Notes: generated by a model from the letters alone, not told the origin. Positions 53,358 to 63,470 are shown, numbered from the stretch's first letter. The stretch is DNA of 64,000 nt from Poseidonibacter antarcticus (GCF_003667345.1 NZ_RCWF01000002.1:248001-312000); one strand, 5' to 3'. Program-made: numbers and translations.

Positions 53358-53639
53358 TTAGTCGTTTCTAGAAGTAGTTTCTAATAAATGGAATCCAAAT
53401 TGAGTTTTAACTGGACCATGTACCACATTTATAGGATCATTAAATACAACTTTATCAAATTCTGGAACCATTTGACCTTGGTGAAAATTACCTAAATTTC
53501 CACCATCTTTTCCTGATGGACATTGAGAATGTTCTTTTGCAAGATCTTCAAATTTTTCTCCATTTTCAATTCTTTGTTTTAATTCATTACATAATTCTTC
53601 GCTTTCAACTAATATATGTCTAGCAGATGCTGATTTCAT
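53358..53639 (-). CDS. Stand-alone parvulin peptidyl-prolyl isomerase
   Basis: A 93-residue single-domain PpiC/parvulin. The fold markers are SARHILVESEE, FEDLAKEHSQCPSGKDGGNLG, the active-site region QGQMVPEFDKVVF, and VKTQFGFHLL. No signal peptide is present, so it is cytoplasmic, like E. coli PpiC. Confidence 0.9.
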   Translation of the reverse strand: MKSASARHILVESEELCNELKQRIENGEKFEDLAKEHSQCPSGKDGGNLGNFHQGQMVPEFDKVVFNDPINVVHGPVKTQFGFHLLETTSRND

Positions 53640-53685
53640 ATTTTACCCTTTTTTTAAAATTCCGAAATACTAACATAAATTAATA

Positions 53686-55074
53686 TTATTTCTCATAAAT
53701 CTTAAAATATTTACCTTTAATTCTACCATTACTTAGACCTTCTAAGGCTTTTTTCACAACTTCTTTTTTAACAGCTACATAAGAGCAAAAATCTAAAGAA
53801 TTAATTTTCCCAATATCATCTTTGGCTAATCCAACACCTGCTGTTAAAGCACCTAAAATATCCCCTGCTCTAACTTTTTGTTTTTTACCACCATTTATGA
53901 ATAATGTTCTATAGTCACTATCAATTTTATAGTCTAAATCATCATTTAATTGCTCTACTCTTTCAAATTGTAAAGTATCAAATTCTTCTTTTAAATCTTC
54001 AACTTTATCTTCTTCATCAGGAGTAAATAGTGAAATTGCTAAACCACCCTTACCTGCTCGTGCAGTACGACCAATTCTATGTGTATGCGTTTCAACATCT
54101 CTTGCTAAATCATAGTTTATTACTAAATCAATATCATCAATATGTAAACCTCTTGAAGCAACGTCTGTTGCTATTAAAATTGGATAAGATTTATTTGAAA
54201 AGAAAATAATAGTTTCATCTCTTTGTTTTTGTTCTAAATCAGAATGAAGTGTTAAAACATCAAGTCCTAAATCATATAAATCATCACTTAATGCATCACA
54301 TTGAATTTTTGTATTACAAAAAATAATTACTGATTTTGCTTTATTTTCTGAAATTAGTGCAGGAATAATTGATGTTTTTACATCATCTTTTGTTTCATAT
54401 AATTTTTGATCAATGATTACTTTTTCTTCATTTTCATTTTTTATATTAATTGGATTTTTTGTAACAAATTTTGCTAAATTATCAATATTTTCTTGATAAG
54501 TTGCAGAAAATAACATAGATTGTCTATTTTTTGGAAGTACTTCAATAATTTTACCTATGTCTTCTAAAAATCCCATATCAAGCATTTTATCTGCTTCATC
54601 TAAGACTAATGTTTTTACTTCTTTTAAATCTATATTTTCTTCATTTATGTGTTTTAAAATTCTTCCAGGAGTTCCTACAACTATATGTGCTCCATGGAAA
54701 AGTGAAGATACTTGAGGTCTATAAGCAACTCCACCGCAAAGTGTTAAAACTTTTACATTATGAATATGTCTTGATAGTTTTCTTATTTCTATTGCAATTT
54801 GATTTGCAAGTTCTCGTGTTGGTGCCAAAACGATTGATTGGATTCTAAATCTTTTAACATCAAGTTTACATACTATTGGAATAGAAAAAGCTACAGTTTT
54901 ACCTGAACCTGTTTTTGCTTGTGCTATTACATCTTTTTCATCTAATAAAAAAGGTAAAGATTTTGCTTGTATTTCAGTCATCTTATCAAAACCTAAAGAA
55001 TCAAGGTTTGATAAGAACTCTTTTGAAATGTTTAATTGTGAGAATTTTTCATCTTCTTTGATATTTGTAGAAAT
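53686..55074 (-). CDS. dbpA: DEAD-box RNA helicase, DbpA type, apparent ATT start
   Basis: A DEAD-box helicase with AQAKTGSGKT (motif I), PTRELA (Ia), VLDEADKMLDMG (II), FSATY (III), VASRGLHIDDIDLVINYD (V) and HRIGRTARAGKGG (VI). A C-terminal RNA-binding domain (from RVRAGDILGALTAGVG-like KVRAGDILGAL) fits DbpA, which acts on 23S rRNA in ribosome assembly. The first standard start in frame is ATG 54981, but the essential Q-motif (FSQLNISKEFLSNLDSLGF) lies upstream of it. An ATT at 55074 with AAAAAGG seven bases upstream would give 462 residues, the normal DbpA length. No ATG, GTG or TTG exists between that point and the upstream in-frame TAA. Confidence 0.8.
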   Translation of the reverse strand: MSTNIKEDEKFSQLNISKEFLSNLDSLGFDKMTEIQAKSLPFLLDEKDVIAQAKTGSGKTVAFSIPIVCKLDVKRFRIQSIVLAPTRELANQIAIEIRKLSRHIHNVKVLTLCGGVAYRPQVSSLFHGAHIVVGTPGRILKHINEENIDLKEVKTLVLDEADKMLDMGFLEDIGKIIEVLPKNRQSMLFSATYQENIDNLAKFVTKNPINIKNENEEKVIIDQKLYETKDDVKTSIIPALISENKAKSVIIFCNTKIQCDALSDDLYDLGLDVLTLHSDLEQKQRDETIIFFSNKSYPILIATDVASRGLHIDDIDLVINYDLARDVETHTHRIGRTARAGKGGLAISLFTPDEEDKVEDLKEEFDTLQFERVEQLNDDLDYKIDSDYRTLFINGGKKQKVRAGDILGALTAGVGLAKDDIGKINSLDFCSYVAVKKEVVKKALEGLSNGRIKGKYFKIYEK

Positions 55075-55138
55075 GATAAAGCCTTTTTGTTGTTTTTTTG
55101 ATATTATATCTAAAACTTAGGCTTCATCTTAAATTTAT

Positions 55139-55678
55139 TTATTTTTTATCAATTCTTTTAAATATAAATGAAATACCAATTGCTATAACTATAACAATTC
55201 CTATTCCTACATATTTAAAATCATCAGCAACAGCTAAGATATACTCACCAGCTGCATAAGAACCATAACCAACTACAACAGCCCAAATAATAGTTGCAAA
55301 TACGTTATAAATACTAAACTTTACTGATGAATATTTTGTTAATCCCATAGCAAGAGGAATTAATGTTTTAATACCATAAATATATTTTTGAACAAAAACA
55401 ACGAGTGAACCATATTTTCGCATCATTATATGTGCAAGTGCTATTTTTCTTCCATAATTTTTCATCATATCTTTTGCATATGATTTATTTTTTCTAGCTA
55501 AAAAGAATAAAAATTGATCACCTATAAAGTTTGCACTAGCAGCAACAGCAATAGAAATATATAGATTTAAATCACCTGCAAATGATAAAACACCTGCAAC
55601 AATCAATCCTACAAACCCTCCACCAAAAGAGTATGCAAATAAAGCTATATATCCCCAATCTTTAATTAATGCTTCCAT
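55139..55678 (-). CDS. DedA-family membrane protein
   Basis: A 179-residue inner-membrane protein of the DedA/SNARE-associated family, now thought to flip lipids. It shows a glycine-rich N-terminal loop (SFGGGFVGLIVAGVLSF), FIGDQFLFFLARK, the conserved basic region YGSLVVFVQKYIYGIKTLIPLAMG, and a C-terminal span ending in KRIDKK. It shares the A of start/stop with the upstream gene (one-base overlap). Confidence 0.85.
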   Translation of the reverse strand: MEALIKDWGYIALFAYSFGGGFVGLIVAGVLSFAGDLNLYISIAVAASANFIGDQFLFFLARKNKSYAKDMMKNYGRKIALAHIMMRKYGSLVVFVQKYIYGIKTLIPLAMGLTKYSSVKFSIYNVFATIIWAVVVGYGSYAAGEYILAVADDFKYVGIGIVIVIAIGISFIFKRIDKK

Positions 55679-56313
55679 TAATTAACCTTAATATCAAAAA
55701 ATTCTAAAGCTTCAATAACATCATCGTCATCTAATTCAAATACTTCTTCTTTGATATATTCTTTAGTTTTATTAATAATAAACTCTTTAACTTGAGCTCT
55801 TGTTTTTACAATATCATCAATTAAAACAAAACCACTAAATTGAATTTCATTATCATAACAAAGTAATACACCATCACAATGTTCTTCAATAAACTCACTA
55901 ATATCTCTATATTTAATCTCTAAAGCACTTGCATGCCATCCAAATTCTTCTAAGATTGAATCTTCAAAGATTTCAACTCCATCACTTTGGTGATCAAAAT
56001 AAAGCATATTTTGAGCATTCATTCCTATAATATTTTGCCAATTCATTACAGGTTTGATTTTACACATTGTTCCTGTTACAAAAGGTTTATATTTTGCAAA
56101 AATATCATTTGATAAAGATTTAATATCATTTATATCTTCTTTTTTTTCATAATCTTCATTTACATAAATAATTGCTTTATTTTTAGGAACTTCTTCATTA
56201 ATATAAACATTTCCATCAATGTCTACATTAATCTTATTTTTTACATTTTTCATTTCTAAAAAAGGTGTCATATCAATATTTAGTTCTACATCTTTTATAT
56301 TTATTTTTCTCAT
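55678..56313 (-). CDS. Hypothetical acidic protein
   Basis: A 211-residue soluble protein with a high share of acidic residues, ending in VFELDDDDVIEALEFF. It contains NWQNIIGMNAQNMLYFDHQSD and LLCYDNEIQFSGFVLIDD. I do not recognise it. It is translationally coupled to the DedA gene, but no shared role can be named. Confidence 0.55.
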   Translation of the reverse strand: MRKINIKDVELNIDMTPFLEMKNVKNKINVDIDGNVYINEEVPKNKAIIYVNEDYEKKEDINDIKSLSNDIFAKYKPFVTGTMCKIKPVMNWQNIIGMNAQNMLYFDHQSDGVEIFEDSILEEFGWHASALEIKYRDISEFIEEHCDGVLLCYDNEIQFSGFVLIDDIVKTRAQVKEFIINKTKEYIKEEVFELDDDDVIEALEFFDIKVN

Positions 56314-56493
56314 ACTTATTTAATCCTATAGGTCTTTTAGCGATTTTATCAAAAAGAGTATTAAACAAAGAATTTTTATGCTTATTTCTTGTTAAATATT
56401 TGAATTTTACAAAAAATAATGTTTTTTTTACAATTCTTAAAGTTTAATTATATATAATCTAATAAGCTTATATTTTGATAAAAAGGATATATA

Positions 56494-57753
56494 TTGCCAT
56501 TAAAAAAATATATACATAATTTTTTCAATAAAAATAAGATAAAAACCCTTTTTTTAGTAGATATTTTATATATGAAAGATATTAATGCCATTTATAATTT
56601 TAAAAATGGTGACTATATAATTAAACAATTAAAACAAATACTTAAAAATCAAATAATCACATTAATTAAAAAAGAAATTGGTAAAAAAATAATAATAAAT
56701 TTAACAAATACTCATGTTGATGTTTTTGCGTTAACAATATATAAAGATCTCTCAATTGACGATATTTTAAAAATAAAAAACCTAATTTTTGAACAAGTAA
56801 TTAATCATCCTTTTAAATTAATAAATAAATTTTCTTCAATAAATATAGATATAACCATAGGATGTTCAAAAAGTAGTAATCAATTAATTAGAGTTTATGC
56901 AGAAAAAGCACTTCATAAAGCAAAACTTAATTTCGTACATTATATGTATTATGATGCCTATCTTTATGAAAACGAATCAATTAGTGAAGACTTAGTTGAT
57001 ATTTTAAATTATAATATAGAGCATAATTTAGTTGAACCCTATTTACAACCTATTATGGATAATACAACAAATAAAATTATAAAATATGAGGCATTAATGA
57101 GACTATTTGATGAAAAAGGAAATATTCTTATGCCTCAAATTTTTATTCATAAATCTAAAAAATGTAGACTATACCCAAAACTGATGGAACTACTAATAGA
57201 TAAAATTGTTTTATATATTAGAAAATACAAAATACATATTAGTATTAACCTAGATTATACTGATATATTAAATCCAAATATTAAAAAATCTTTAATAAAT
57301 AAAATACAAGAAAATGATGTAGGACCTTATTTAACAATAGAAATTTTGGAAAGTGAAAAAATTGCTAACTTTACTATTGTAAATAATTTTATTAGTGAAG
57401 TAAAAAAATATGATGTAAAAATTGCAATTGATGACTTTGGAACCGGCTTTTCAAATTATGAATATATATTAAACTTAAATGTAGACTATATTAAAATTGA
57501 TGGTTCTCTTATCAAAAAAATTGATGAAGAAATATATTTAAATTTAATAAAAAGTATAGTTCAATTTTGTAAACAACAAAAAATAAAAGTTGTTGCAGAA
57601 TTTGTTAGTGATTTAAAAATATTAAGATATGTAAAATCTATAGATATTGATTATTCACAAGGATATCATATTGGTAAACCTGCAACAATAAAAGATATAG
57701 TAGGAGAAAAAAGTGAAAAAAGAATTAAAAAAGATTACAGATATAACAATTAA
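56494..57753 (+). CDS. EAL-domain c-di-GMP phosphodiesterase with degenerate GGDEF domain
   Basis: A 419-residue protein starting at TTG 56494 (AAAAGGATAT upstream). Residues 1-160 follow a GGDEF fold (LFLVDILYMKDINAIYNF), but the signature is replaced by THVDVFAL, so it cannot make c-di-GMP. The EAL domain looks active: KYEALMRLF, SINLDYTDI, LTIEILESE, IAIDDFGTGFSNYEYI, DYIKIDGSLI and VVAEFVSD, with the glutamine of YSQGYHIGKP. The role is most likely hydrolysis of c-di-GMP in control of motility or attachment. The gene overlaps the next by 41 bases. Confidence 0.85.
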   Translation: MPLKKYIHNFFNKNKIKTLFLVDILYMKDINAIYNFKNGDYIIKQLKQILKNQIITLIKKEIGKKIIINLTNTHVDVFALTIYKDLSIDDILKIKNLIFEQVINHPFKLINKFSSINIDITIGCSKSSNQLIRVYAEKALHKAKLNFVHYMYYDAYLYENESISEDLVDILNYNIEHNLVEPYLQPIMDNTTNKIIKYEALMRLFDEKGNILMPQIFIHKSKKCRLYPKLMELLIDKIVLYIRKYKIHISINLDYTDILNPNIKKSLINKIQENDVGPYLTIEILESEKIANFTIVNNFISEVKKYDVKIAIDDFGTGFSNYEYILNLNVDYIKIDGSLIKKIDEEIYLNLIKSIVQFCKQQKIKVVAEFVSDLKILRYVKSIDIDYSQGYHIGKPATIKDIVGEKSEKRIKKDYRYNN

Positions 57754-58507
57754 TAATCTTTTAAATAATGATGTAATTATGCCTTCAATTTATTTTGAAA
57801 ACTTTAATAAAAATGCAAAAACTTTAAATATAGATATAGAAGATTCTTCATTTCAAAAAGAGTTAAATGAAATATTAATAGAAGATTTTAATTCTATTGA
57901 AATATATATGTATTCGATTCAAAAAAATGCTTCAATAATGGAAAATGTTATTAAAGCTTCAAAAAAAGCATTAATTCATAAAGATATTAAATCTCTTAGT
58001 GATATTTATTTACAAATAACAAAATTAGAAAATGAAGTAAAAGATCTAAATAATAAATTATTTATAGATGATTTAACCTCTTGTAATAATCGAAAATGGA
58101 TATATAATAAATTTCTAAATAAAAAAGCTCAATTTAAGAATTCTGGAATTAGTGTACTTATTGATATTAGTAACTTTGACTATATTTATACTAAGTATGG
58201 AGAATTACTCTCTAATAACTTGATTATATTTATAACAAATTTTATAAGAAAAAAGTTAAAAGAGGAAAAAATAGATTTTGAAATAGCAAGATTATTTAAT
58301 AGCCAATTTTTGATTTTTATTGATGAAAAAGATGAAAAAGAGATATCTAATTATATATTTAATATAAAACAATTACTAAAAGATACTATACTTGAAAGTA
58401 AAACAGGTTTAGTAATTAGAGCTGATTACAATTATGCAATTTCCAAATATGTTAAGAATCAGGACTCTAAAGAAGTTTTTGAAATATTATTTCAAGAAGT
58501 AAAATAA
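57713..58507 (+). CDS. Degenerate GGDEF-domain protein
   Basis: A 264-residue protein starting at GTG 57713, with TAGGAGA upstream inside the EAL gene. About 120 helical residues precede a GGDEF-like domain (DDLTSCNNRKWIYNKF, SVLIDISNFDYIYTKYG, LLSNNLIIFITNFI). The active signature is replaced by RLFNSQFLIF, so catalysis is unlikely. It may bind GTP or c-di-GMP or regulate the coupled EAL protein. Confidence 0.75.
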   Translation: MKKELKKITDITINNLLNNDVIMPSIYFENFNKNAKTLNIDIEDSSFQKELNEILIEDFNSIEIYMYSIQKNASIMENVIKASKKALIHKDIKSLSDIYLQITKLENEVKDLNNKLFIDDLTSCNNRKWIYNKFLNKKAQFKNSGISVLIDISNFDYIYTKYGELLSNNLIIFITNFIRKKLKEEKIDFEIARLFNSQFLIFIDEKDEKEISNYIFNIKQLLKDTILESKTGLVIRADYNYAISKYVKNQDSKEVFEILFQEVK

Positions 58508-58511
58508 ATGC

Positions 58512-59243
58512 TTATAAAGCTTTTTTAAGTAGCTTTATAAACTCCACTGCATTTTCATTATTCCAATCAACGCAAATAGTATTTGCCTCAATAAAGAGTT
58601 TTTCTTTATTGATACTTTCAATGTAACCCCTATCTTTTAATGTAACAATTCTTTGTGCCATTTCAAGTTCATCATGTATTACTGAATTTGGCATAGCTTT
58701 TGAAACTAAAATTCCATTATTATTATAATTTCTATTTGCATATATTTCTAAAATTAAATTTATTCCATATAAAAGTGCTGTATGTTTATTTGCTTCATTA
58801 TTTGGAGTTGATAGAATCATTAATTTTATATTTTTATCAAAAGAAGATATTGCACTTAATATTGCTTTCAAAATATTCTCATCTTTCATCATATCATTAT
58901 ATAAAGCACCATGAGGTTTTACATAAGAAATAGCAGTTCCATGTAATTTACAAAAAGCATTTAATGCACCTAATTGGTATAAAATAATTGATTTAATCTC
59001 TTCTAAAGAGCAAACCATCGAACGTCTACCAAAACCTACTAAATCTTGATAGGAAGGATGAGCACCAATTGTAACATTGTATTTTTTTGCTAAGGCAACA
59101 GATTTATTCATATTTAAAGCATCGCTTGCATGATATCCACATGCTAGATTTGCCATATCAATAAGTGGCATTATTTCTTCATCATAACCCATTTTCCAAA
59201 TACCAAAACTCTCACCCATATCGCAGTTTAATTTAATATTCAT
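58512..59243 (-). CDS. pxpA: 5-oxoprolinase subunit A (LamB/YcsF family)
   Basis: A 243-residue protein of the LamB/YcsF family. Matches are KLNCDMGESFG, ANLACGYHASDALNM, GAHPSYQDLVGFGRRSM, VKPHGALYNDMM, EIYANRNYNNNGILVSK and TICVDWNN. It is the subunit that cleaves 5-oxoproline with ATP together with PxpB/C, which are not nearby. I chose ATG 59243 (AAGG nine bases upstream) instead of the longer frame from 59258. Confidence 0.9.
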   Translation of the reverse strand: MNIKLNCDMGESFGIWKMGYDEEIMPLIDMANLACGYHASDALNMNKSVALAKKYNVTIGAHPSYQDLVGFGRRSMVCSLEEIKSIILYQLGALNAFCKLHGTAISYVKPHGALYNDMMKDENILKAILSAISSFDKNIKLMILSTPNNEANKHTALLYGINLILEIYANRNYNNNGILVSKAMPNSVIHDELEMAQRIVTLKDRGYIESINKEKLFIEANTICVDWNNENAVEFIKLLKKAL

Positions 59244-59334
59244 ATTATTGCCTTGCATTATTCTTCATTATTTTAGCATATATTAAACTAAATTAATTAA
59301 ATTAGCTATATAATAATAAACATAAGGAATAAAA

Positions 59335-59958
59335 ATGAAAAAAGATGAAGCAATTCATAATGATAAAATATTAAAAGATTTTAACGATGCTAAAGCAATA
59401 TTAAAAGATTTAAAAAACAATGTTACTATTTTTGGAAGTGCAAGAACTAAAAATGTTGACAAATATTCACTACTTGCACAAAAACTTGCTAAAAGACTTG
59501 CTAGAAAAAATATAAATATAATAACAGGTGGTGGTGCTGGAATAATGGGTGCTGCAAATAAAGGTGCTTTTAAAACTAAAAAAGCCCAATCTATTGGTTT
59601 AAATATTCTTCTACCTGAAGAACAGGTACCAAATCCATATACAACTAGAAATATGACTTTTAATTACTTTTTTTCAAGAAAATATATGTTGATTAAATAT
59701 TCACAAGCAATTGTAGTATTTCCAGGAGGTTTTGGAACTTTAGATGAATTATTTGAAGTATTAACACTAGTTCATACAGGGAAATTAAATAAACTAAAAC
59801 TATTTTTAGTTGGTTGCGATTATTGGAAACATCTAATGAAATTCTTTGAAAAAACTTTATATAAAAATAAAATGATATCAAAAAGTGATTTAAAGATTAT
59901 TACATTAACAGATGATTTAAAACTTATAGAAAAAGAAATATCAAAACTAAAAATTTAG
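59335..59958 (+). CDS. LOG-family phosphoribohydrolase
   Basis: A 207-residue Rossmann-like protein of the LOG (TIGR00730) family. It has VTIFGSARTKNVD, ITGGGAGIMGAANKGAF and the PGGFGTLDELFEVLT motif that defines the active site. Members remove ribose phosphate from nucleotides such as cytokinin precursors or AMP and are often misnamed lysine decarboxylases. It overlaps the converging gene by 4 bases. Confidence 0.88.
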   Translation: MKKDEAIHNDKILKDFNDAKAILKDLKNNVTIFGSARTKNVDKYSLLAQKLAKRLARKNINIITGGGAGIMGAANKGAFKTKKAQSIGLNILLPEEQVPNPYTTRNMTFNYFFSRKYMLIKYSQAIVVFPGGFGTLDELFEVLTLVHTGKLNKLKLFLVGCDYWKHLMKFFEKTLYKNKMISKSDLKIITLTDDLKLIEKEISKLKI

Positions 59959-60389
59959 TTTTGATACATATGATATTTTGAATTCTCTTTTGCTTGTCTA
60001 TTTTGAATAATTTTATATGTCTCTAGTGCTTTTTGTTTCTCACTTTCATTTACTATTGAGCTTTTATACTCTTTTATAATTGAATCAAGGACTAAAATAT
60101 ATACTATACTATTTAATTTTAAAGAGTCTTCATTTCTCATTAATTTATCTAAATCAATTGCATAAACTGCCTCTTGAAATGTATAAAAAAGTCTTTGTTT
60201 ATTATCTTCTAGTCTATATGTATAACCTAAAATAGTAAGATAATTTTCTTCAAACTCAACTTTTAGAGATTCTTTTTCTAACATATTTGCATATTTAACT
60301 ATAGTACTTTCACACTCTTTTACAATCATCTCAGTTTCCATAATCTTATTTTTAAAACTATATATATAATCTGAAATTTCATTTATCAT
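59955..60389 (-). CDS. Hypothetical helical protein
   Basis: A 144-residue protein, nearly all helix, with charged heptad-like runs (KIMETEMIVKECESTIVKY, EKQKALETYKII) suggesting a coiled coil. No signal peptide or motif of known function is seen. It is divergent from the DUF4197 gene. Confidence 0.55.
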   Translation of the reverse strand: MINEISDYIYSFKNKIMETEMIVKECESTIVKYANMLEKESLKVEFEENYLTILGYTYRLEDNKQRLFYTFQEAVYAIDLDKLMRNEDSLKLNSIVYILVLDSIIKEYKSSIVNESEKQKALETYKIIQNRQAKENSKYHMYQN

Positions 60390-60463
60390 TTTATTATTAT
60401 CCTTTTCACAATTTTTTCATTATATAATGTTAAAATAAAATAAAATATAAATAGGATATATAA

Positions 60464-61279
60464 ATGAAAAAAAGTACAATACTTGCATCTTTGATTTTAA
60501 CTTCGAGTTTAACATATGCATTTGATTTAGGAAGTATTACAAAAGGTGTTATGGATACTGTTACAAGTGGAACAACAACTGATACAAAAACAAGTTCGAC
60601 AACAACTTCAAGTTTAGATAATTCAACTGTGTCAAGTGGATTAAAAGAAGCTTTAAAAACTGGTGTTACGTATGCAGTTACTCAATTAGGTTCAAATAAT
60701 GGTTATTTAAATAATGACCTAGTAAAAATTCCCTTACCTGATAATTTAGCAAAAGTTGAAACACTTTTAAGAAGTGCTGGTGGCGATGAAATGGCTGATA
60801 ACTTAATCAACTCAATGAATAAAGCAGCAACAACAGCAGCTCCTAAAACTGCAAGTATTTTTGCAGATGCAATTGAAAAAATGTCATTAGAAGATGCACA
60901 AAAAATATTAGCAGGAAGTAATGACGCTGCAACTGAATATTTTAAAACAAATACAACAACATCATTAAAAGAAATGATAACTCCAATTATTCAAGAAACA
61001 ATGAAAGAAAATCAAGTAGCTTCATATTACGATATAGCAAATGATTTTTATAAAAATAATGCAAAAAGTATGGTTGATAGTAGCGGTGTTATGGATATAG
61101 CTAAAAACTTTGGTGTTGATTCATATTTACCAGGAAGTTCAGACCAATCACTTGATGAATATGTTACAGATAAAGCAATTAGTGGATTATTTACAATGAT
61201 TGCACAAAAAGAAGCAGAGATTAGAACTAATCCTGTAGCTCAAACAACATCACTTTTAAAACAAGTATTTGGAAACTAA
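60464..61279 (+). CDS. DUF4197 exported protein
   Basis: A 271-residue protein with a signal peptide (TILASLILTSSLTYAF) and a Thr/Ser-rich linker (TSGTTTDTKTSSTTTSS). The DUF4197 body contains GLKEALKTGV, VKIPLPDNLAKVETLLRS, AAPKTASIFADAIEKMSLEDA and ILAGSNDAATEYF. It is periplasmic, with an unknown function. Confidence 0.83.
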   Translation: MKKSTILASLILTSSLTYAFDLGSITKGVMDTVTSGTTTDTKTSSTTTSSLDNSTVSSGLKEALKTGVTYAVTQLGSNNGYLNNDLVKIPLPDNLAKVETLLRSAGGDEMADNLINSMNKAATTAAPKTASIFADAIEKMSLEDAQKILAGSNDAATEYFKTNTTTSLKEMITPIIQETMKENQVASYYDIANDFYKNNAKSMVDSSGVMDIAKNFGVDSYLPGSSDQSLDEYVTDKAISGLFTMIAQKEAEIRTNPVAQTTSLLKQVFGN

Positions 61280-61302
61280 AAAGGATAAATCCTTTTTAGT
61301 TT
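61273..61302. terminator. Bidirectional terminator
   Basis: A 14-bp perfect stem (AAACTAAAAAGGAT / ATCCTTTTTAGTTT) between the converging DUF4197 and phosphate transporter genes covers both stop codons. Confidence 0.85.
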
Positions 61303-62878
61303 AAAAAACTGATGTAAGTATAAGGAAGGTAATCGCTGAAAATATTCCAGCAGCTGGTAATGTAATTATCCAAGCCATTCCAATAGGTTTCATTAATTCC
61401 CAATTTGTATTGTGATTTACTAAACCAACACCTAAAACAGCACCAATTAAAATATGTGTACTAGAAACAGGTAAACCAAAAACTGAAGCTAACATAACTA
61501 CACCTGCTGCTGCTAATTCAGCTGAAAAACCTGAAGCAGGATGCATTTTTGTTAAATTGTGCCCTACAGTTTGAATTACTTCTTTACCAATAAACCATAA
61601 ACCAACAATTAAAGCAACACCAAAAGTAAGCATAGCAATAGTAGGAACTGCAGCACTAGAACCTAATTCACCTGTTCTTAAAATATCTAAAATAGCAGCA
61701 AATGGGCCAATTGCATTTGCAATATCATTTGAACCATGACTAAAGGCAAAACCTGAAGCTGTAAATACTTGCATCCAACTGAACATTAAAAAAGTAGATT
61801 TATCTAAATCTTTACCTTTTAAAGTTTTAGCAAAAATAGCAGTAGCTAACCAAACAAATGCACCAATCATAGCGATAATAAGATAATTATCAATAGTTGA
61901 TAATCCCATATCCATATGTTTTAAACCTTTGAATAATAACATTCCAGTAATTAACATTGCACCAAGAGCTGCAAATAAAGGAACATAAGTTTCAAGTGCT
62001 TTTGTAGCATTTATACTACCTTGTTTTTGTTCTATTTCATAAACTTTTTTATAATAATCTGATTCTAAATCATCAGGTTCAAAATCATCATCTTTTATAG
62101 TATGTGCATCTCTTGCCATTGAACTTGTGTATGAAAGTTGTTGTAATTCTGAAAGTCTTTCAAAAGATTTTTTATGAATTTTTTTAAGTTCTTTTTTCTC
62201 TTTTTTTATTGTTTTTAACTGATTTGAACTTTGATCATTATAAACTAAAATATATTTCTTAATTTGATAATATAATACATAAGATACTAAACCTCCCAAT
62301 ACTGGTGAAAGTACCCAAGAAAAAGCAATTGTTCCTATTTTATCCCATTTAACTAATGAAAAACCAGTATCAGCTCCACCAATTAAAAAACCTAAAGTAA
62401 TAGAACTACCAACAATACCACCAATAATTGAATGTGTAGTTGATACAGGCCAACCTTTTTTTGTAGCAACTAATAACCAAAGAGCTGCTGCTAAAAGTGC
62501 GGACATCATTATATAAACAAATTGCATTGGTTCAACACTTATTTTGGATAAATCTACAATTCCCTTACGAATAGTTTTTGTAACCTCACCACCTGCAATA
62601 ACTGCACCACTTACTTCAAAAATTGCGGCTACAATTAAAGCTTGTTTAATAGTTAATGTTCCAGCTCCTACACTAGTACCAAATGAATTGGCAACATCAT
62701 TCCCACCGATATTAAATGCCATAAATATACCAAAAAGTGTTGCTAATACAAAGATAATAGTATGATTACCATTTGTATAAATAGATCCCCAATATAAAAA
62801 ATATCCCACTGCTATAATAAAGCCTATTCCAAAGAATAAACTTAATTTTAAGTCAGCAGAACTAGTTGTACTTGACAT
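61301..62878 (-). CDS. Low-affinity inorganic phosphate transporter (Pit family)
   Basis: A 525-residue membrane transporter that brings phosphate in with cations. The two Pit signature repeats are [20 protein letters not shown] (near residue 55) and [17 protein letters not shown] (near residue 380). Both halves have several spans ([18 protein letters not shown] and [15 protein letters not shown] also mirror each other). A hydrophilic loop of about 90 residues ([13 protein letters not shown]) joins them. Confidence 0.92.
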   Translation of the reverse strand: MSSTTSSADLKLSLFFGIGFIIAVGYFLYWGSIYTNGNHTIIFVLATLFGIFMAFNIGGNDVANSFGTSVGAGTLTIKQALIVAAIFEVSGAVIAGGEVTKTIRKGIVDLSKISVEPMQFVYIMMSALLAAALWLLVATKKGWPVSTTHSIIGGIVGSSITLGFLIGGADTGFSLVKWDKIGTIAFSWVLSPVLGGLVSYVLYYQIKKYILVYNDQSSNQLKTIKKEKKELKKIHKKSFERLSELQQLSYTSSMARDAHTIKDDDFEPDDLESDYYKKVYEIEQKQGSINATKALETYVPLFAALGAMLITGMLLFKGLKHMDMGLSTIDNYLIIAMIGAFVWLATAIFAKTLKGKDLDKSTFLMFSWMQVFTASGFAFSHGSNDIANAIGPFAAILDILRTGELGSSAAVPTIAMLTFGVALIVGLWFIGKEVIQTVGHNLTKMHPASGFSAELAAAGVVMLASVFGLPVSSTHILIGAVLGVGLVNHNTNWELMKPIGMAWIITLPAAGIFSAITFLILTSVF

Positions 62879-62986
62879 AATTTCTCCTAAACATAATTTT
62901 ATGCATTATAAAATTTATTTATTACATTTTAGTTACTAATTAAAAACAATATTTGATATAATTGTTTATAAAAAATTAGGAAGAAT

Positions 62987-63448
62987 ATGAATATAAATTA
63001 CTACTTTAGTAAAGACAATATTATTAATAATATTGCAAAATATGAAACATATTATCAAGTAGCCCTTGGAATATTAATAAGTACAACAAACAAAAAAGAA
63101 ATAGACCAAAACATACAATTAGAATATGCTTTAGGCTCTATTTATGAATTAATCAAAGATTTAGAAAATGAAAATATTGATGAGATATTTGAAATAGAGT
63201 TACAAAAACAAGCAGCAATGGATGCACTGCAACATTTTGCAAATGAAAATATCAAAGCAGTTAAAAATAAAGAAATTGATATAGAAAACAATGTAAATAT
63301 AATAAATGACAATCTATTTTTTAATGATATTTTACTTGAAATTTGTGAAAATAGTTTTCCTACTCAAATAAAAAAATGGCAAACTATAATAAATGATGAA
63401 GTTTCAGATTCAATTATAAAATCTTTGGAATCTTTAGAAGAAAAATAA
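62987..63448 (+). CDS. Hypothetical protein
   Basis: A 153-residue acidic soluble protein of mostly helical composition (YELIKDLENENIDEIFEIEL). I do not recognise it. An AGGAAGA ribosome site precedes the ATG. It is divergent from the phosphate transporter; PhoU-like helical partners exist beside some Pit genes, but I see no PhoU motif. Confidence 0.5.
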   Translation: MNINYYFSKDNIINNIAKYETYYQVALGILISTTNKKEIDQNIQLEYALGSIYELIKDLENENIDEIFEIELQKQAAMDALQHFANENIKAVKNKEIDIENNVNIINDNLFFNDILLEICENSFPTQIKKWQTIINDEVSDSIIKSLESLEEK

Positions 63449-63470
63449 AGGGAAAATCCCTTTATTCTTT
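63444..63470. terminator. Bidirectional terminator
   Basis: AATAAAGGGA and TCCCTTTATT form a 10-bp stem with a three-A loop, followed by CTTTTT. It covers the ends of the hypothetical gene and the converging symporter gene. Confidence 0.8.
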
